A stretch of DNA of 64,000 bases from Ustulina deusta (Eukaryota; Ascomycota; Sordariomycetes; Xylariales; Xylariaceae), in NCBI GenBank assembly GCA_023159155.1, contig JAJNNX010000001.1:2108001-2172000 (forward strand), written 5' to 3'. A model generated the notes under the pieces. The model saw nothing but the letters and a program-made list of their open reading frames with translations. It was not told the DNA's origin and made no database searches. Below are positions 61,087 to 64,000 of the stretch, piece by piece. How positions within the stretch are numbered: position 1 is the stretch's first letter; each line of letters begins with the position of its first letter. The translations under genes were made by a program, and so were the position numbers.

Positions 61087-64000
61087 GCCTAGCTTTTTTA
61101 CTTTTGGTTACTAATTTATTATTAATAGTTATTGCTCCTTATAATCTGGCCATATTAAAGCTGGTTGCTTAGTAGGCTATAGTTAGAACACTAGAGGTTA
61201 ATTTAGTAAAAGCTCAGTATTAATCGTTAGGCAGCTCTCCGTTTAGGCTTAGATTTAGCAATTTAGCTTACAACATTACTAAATATAACAAGGCAGCTTT
61301 TGGACTCCATAGTAGTGTTAATAATCCAAGGGCAAACTATAAATCGGTATAAAAATAAGAGTTCTAATAAAAAACTTCTACTTCTTTTTCTATAGGCTTG
61401 TTTTTATTAGAATTCTTTTCGGACTTAGATTTATCGGCATCCTTAGTATTACTTTCTGAAAGTTAGCTAGCAAGCTTATTATCTTTTTGTTTGTTAGCTA
61501 CGTTTTTTTTAAGGTTAGAAGCATTTTAGTAATTAATACTATTTATTAATATTTTATATACTTTTAGAATTATTTTAAGGAAATTGTTTTTAAATTTATT
61601 TTTATTATTACTAAAGAACTTGTTCTTATTAAAAACTACGTTTTTTATTACTATAATCTTATTTTTCCAGGGAAACTAAATATAATAGGTATTAATAAAC
61701 TAGTAGCTTACTAAATAGCCTATTTAAACATTAAAGTCGAGCTTTTTATGTTTCTATTTTTTAAGCTTGGCTTTAGTAGTTATAACAAATGCTATATACT
61801 TAAACATTTTTAAATAAAATATATAAAATGTTTGATTATAACTAACAAACTTCTGTAAGTAATCGAAATATAAATAGAATTTTTTGTATAGAGCTTGCTA
61901 GCAATTAACTTGCTTAAATATCTAGTTATATAAATATACTACTATTCGAACTATTTTAGGCTAGAGGAAAGCAGAAAGCCTATAACTATTATATATCGAG
62001 CTTGCCTAATATTTAATAGTACTTCTTATTTTTTTGGCTGCTTTATTAAGATTTTAAATATATAGTAATAAAATTTTAAAGTTTATTTTATAAGCTTGTT
62101 TTATAACTATTGCTAAGCGTATAGTTTCTTAATTACTACTAGCAATCTTATTATTGCACTTTATAACTTTTATTTTATTGTTATAGTATATTTAGATATA
62201 TTAAATATAATATTTAAAAGCTTTCTAGATAGTACTAATATACTTATTATTAGCGTAATAATTCTAAGTATAGCTTAAGTATCGATTAGTAACTAGTATA
62301 ACATGCTATAAGTGCTTATTTTTATTAAAAGCGTTAAATTTATAAAAATCAATAATTAATTAAGTATTAACTTTTATAGCTTTTAAGCAAACGTTTTATA
62401 CTATTCTGTAGCAAGCTTTAGATTTACTATATACTACGCAGTTTATAGTTCGGATTTTATTATTAAAGTATAAAATAATTACTACTTTTTTTATATAGTT
62501 AAACAATTATTTTAAAAGTTTAGTACTTATATATTCTAAACATTAGTACTACTTATAAAAGCTAGCTCAAAATCTAGAACGCTTTATATAAGAGTTTAGT
62601 AAGTTTTTTTATATATAGAACGCCTGCTTAATTAGACGTTCTAAAAGATATTTTATAACATATTAGCTATATATTCGGGTTAAAGAACATAGGGGCTTTC
62701 CTTATTAATATTTTAAAAGATCAGACTTAAGTTTATTATTTTAATATACGCCTGTTCGGTTTAAAATTTGCAGAGAGACTAGGTTAGTAGTTATGTCTAG
62801 GCAAAAAGTAATATTATATAGCTAATATATAACTGTACTTTTTGGGCCCCAAACCTTAATATTAATTTTATTATAGCTATATATATAGATTGCACTATTT
62901 TCTACTAATATTATATTATTTAGGTTAGTATTCTTTAAATATATAAAGCAATATACCTAGTTAAATATATAAATAGTTAATCTAAAGTCTACTATAGTTA
63001 AGTTATATAGTTTATATATTTTAGCAAGCTTTTGGTTAGTAGTAAACAAGCTTGCTACTTTTGCTATAGGAGGCTTTAAGAGTTAATTATTCCAAAGATT
63101 ATTTTTTAGAACTTCGAAATTTTTTTTTTTTTTTTTCTATTACTTCTGCGTTTTTTTTACTGCTTGTTTAACGCTTTTTTCATTTGCTATATATATTTTA
63201 GCTACTTTATTAATATTTTAATTAAATTTCTAGCCTTTTAGTTGGAGTTTTATAAATATAAGCTAGTAGCTTGATATATAGTAATAACTATAGTATATAA
63301 TATAGTTCTTTATGTTTAAGTTTTTTTTTTTGGTTTTAGTTCTTATATTAACGCAGGGGCGCTTAATAGAAGTGTTTCTAGAGCTTTTTTTTTAATTATT
63401 TTAGTAGCCTCTGCAACTATTATTAGTTTAGTATTATTAGTAGTTTTTGCAATTTTAACAATTTTGTTTAAAATAATCTTTTTTTTAATTATTTATAGGA
63501 TTATCCGAATTGTTTTGGTTATTAAAAGGTTTAAAGGTATTAAAAGCACCTTTTTTAACAATCCTCCCAGAAATACAGGTTATGCTTAAAATTATAGCTT
63601 TTTAGTATAGTTCAGTAGTAATAGTCTAGTATTATAAAGTATTATTTATAATAATATTACAATAAATATTTCAAAAAAAAATAACTTAAGCTAGATAAAT
63701 ATTCTATAAAGCTTTTTTTAAGTTAGTAATAAGCTTAAACAAGTTTATTATTTTAGCGTTTTTTAAATAAGCTTTAAAAACTTTATTAAACTATTTGTTT
63801 GCCTATTTAATTAAATCTTTAATAGGTTTCCTAGCTATAGAATTAATAAAAGCTTTATATTCTAACTTATATCTAAACTTTAAAGCATATTAGGCTACAT
63901 TTCTAAATTCTCTAAAGTTATTATACTACTTATTAATTGTTTGGTCAACTTTTATTTGCGTTAAGCAGTAATTCAAATAGATTATTTTATATATCTATTT

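Larger units (their letters stand above)
57515..64000 (-). mobile_element. Copia-type retrotransposon remnant, minus strand
   Basis: Read on the minus strand, 62600-62990 gives a copia protease/integrase boundary: YNKINIKVWGPKSTVIY, then LYNITFCLDITTNLVSLQIL, then NRTGVY and KPLCSLTRIYS. This matches the usual order downstream of the protease active site. Integrase is expected at 61.2-62.6 kb and RT nearer the LTR, but I could not read RT motifs, so part may be deleted or replaced. The element continues past the window end. Nearer the LTR, 57.6-60.7 kb is mixed AT-rich DNA with some less mutated patches. Confidence 0.6.

Noticed and set aside
1..64000. CRISPR arrays, rRNA or tRNA genes
   Set aside because: No regularly spaced short repeats with unique spacers, and no cloverleaf or rRNA core sequence was seen; the tandem repeats found are coding units, LTRs or a minisatellite.

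Overview
The window reads as nuclear DNA of a filamentous ascomycete (Pezizomycotina). Genes have short introns (44-108 bp) with GTRNGT-like donors and CTRAC branch points, and product families are typical of that group: a Crh-type GH16, a UstYa/DUF3328 protein, scytalone dehydratase, and a PigL_N-type N-terminal domain. The DNA has a two-compartment layout. A 16.7-kb gene island of ordinary composition (about 37.3-54.0 kb) lies between two very AT-rich blocks (1-37.2 kb and 54.0-64.0 kb) made of retrotransposons mutated by C-to-T change on both strands. That pattern fits repeat-induced point mutation (RIP). I cannot name the species.

Left block: a plus-strand Ty1/copia element (1-2182, resuming at 29433) is split inside its RNase H by a 27.25-kb nested insertion bounded by two 364-bp LTRs. 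That insert carries Ty3/gypsy reverse transcriptase, RNase H and probably gag. It was itself invaded by a tandem array (5836-20488) with four copies of a 290-bp LTR-like unit, two copies of a 5.2-kb internal region and two copies of a 1.55-kb segment. Next to the island sits a complete but mutated chromoviral gypsy element (31028-37198) with equal 247-bp LTRs and a perfect TCTAC target-site duplication.

Gene island, left to right: a truncated four-exon PigL_N-type gene (minus); scytalone dehydratase of DHN-melanin synthesis (plus, all known active-site residues present); a secreted-ectodomain, single-pass, cysteine-rich membrane protein (minus); a long Crh-like GH16 cell-wall protein (minus); a peptide precursor of four 37-residue repeats each ending in Lys-Arg (minus); a divergently oriented UstYa/DUF3328 gene (plus); and an AAA+ ATPase pseudogene (minus).

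The most interesting system is the precursor/UstYa pair. A signal peptide, Kex2-punctuated repeats with a constant Ala-Gly-Ala-Tyr-Asp motif, and a neighbouring UstYa oxidase-family gene are the hallmarks of a fungal ribosomally synthesised, kexin-processed cyclic peptide (dikaritin-type RiPP). The repeat sequence matches none I recognise. No tyrosinase, methyltransferase, P450 or transporter accompanies the pair, and the UstYa reading frame breaks at its second intron, so the locus may be minimal or decaying.

Right block: AT-rich DNA of unknown identity, then an inverted, truncated second copy of the gypsy element (55430-57270), then a minus-strand copia element with an LTR at 57271-57514, a protease/integrase remnant near 62.6-63.0 kb, and an 84-bp x 4 minisatellite. 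Intron-exon coordinates were read by eye from splice signals and frame continuity; family names rest on motif recognition, not on a search.
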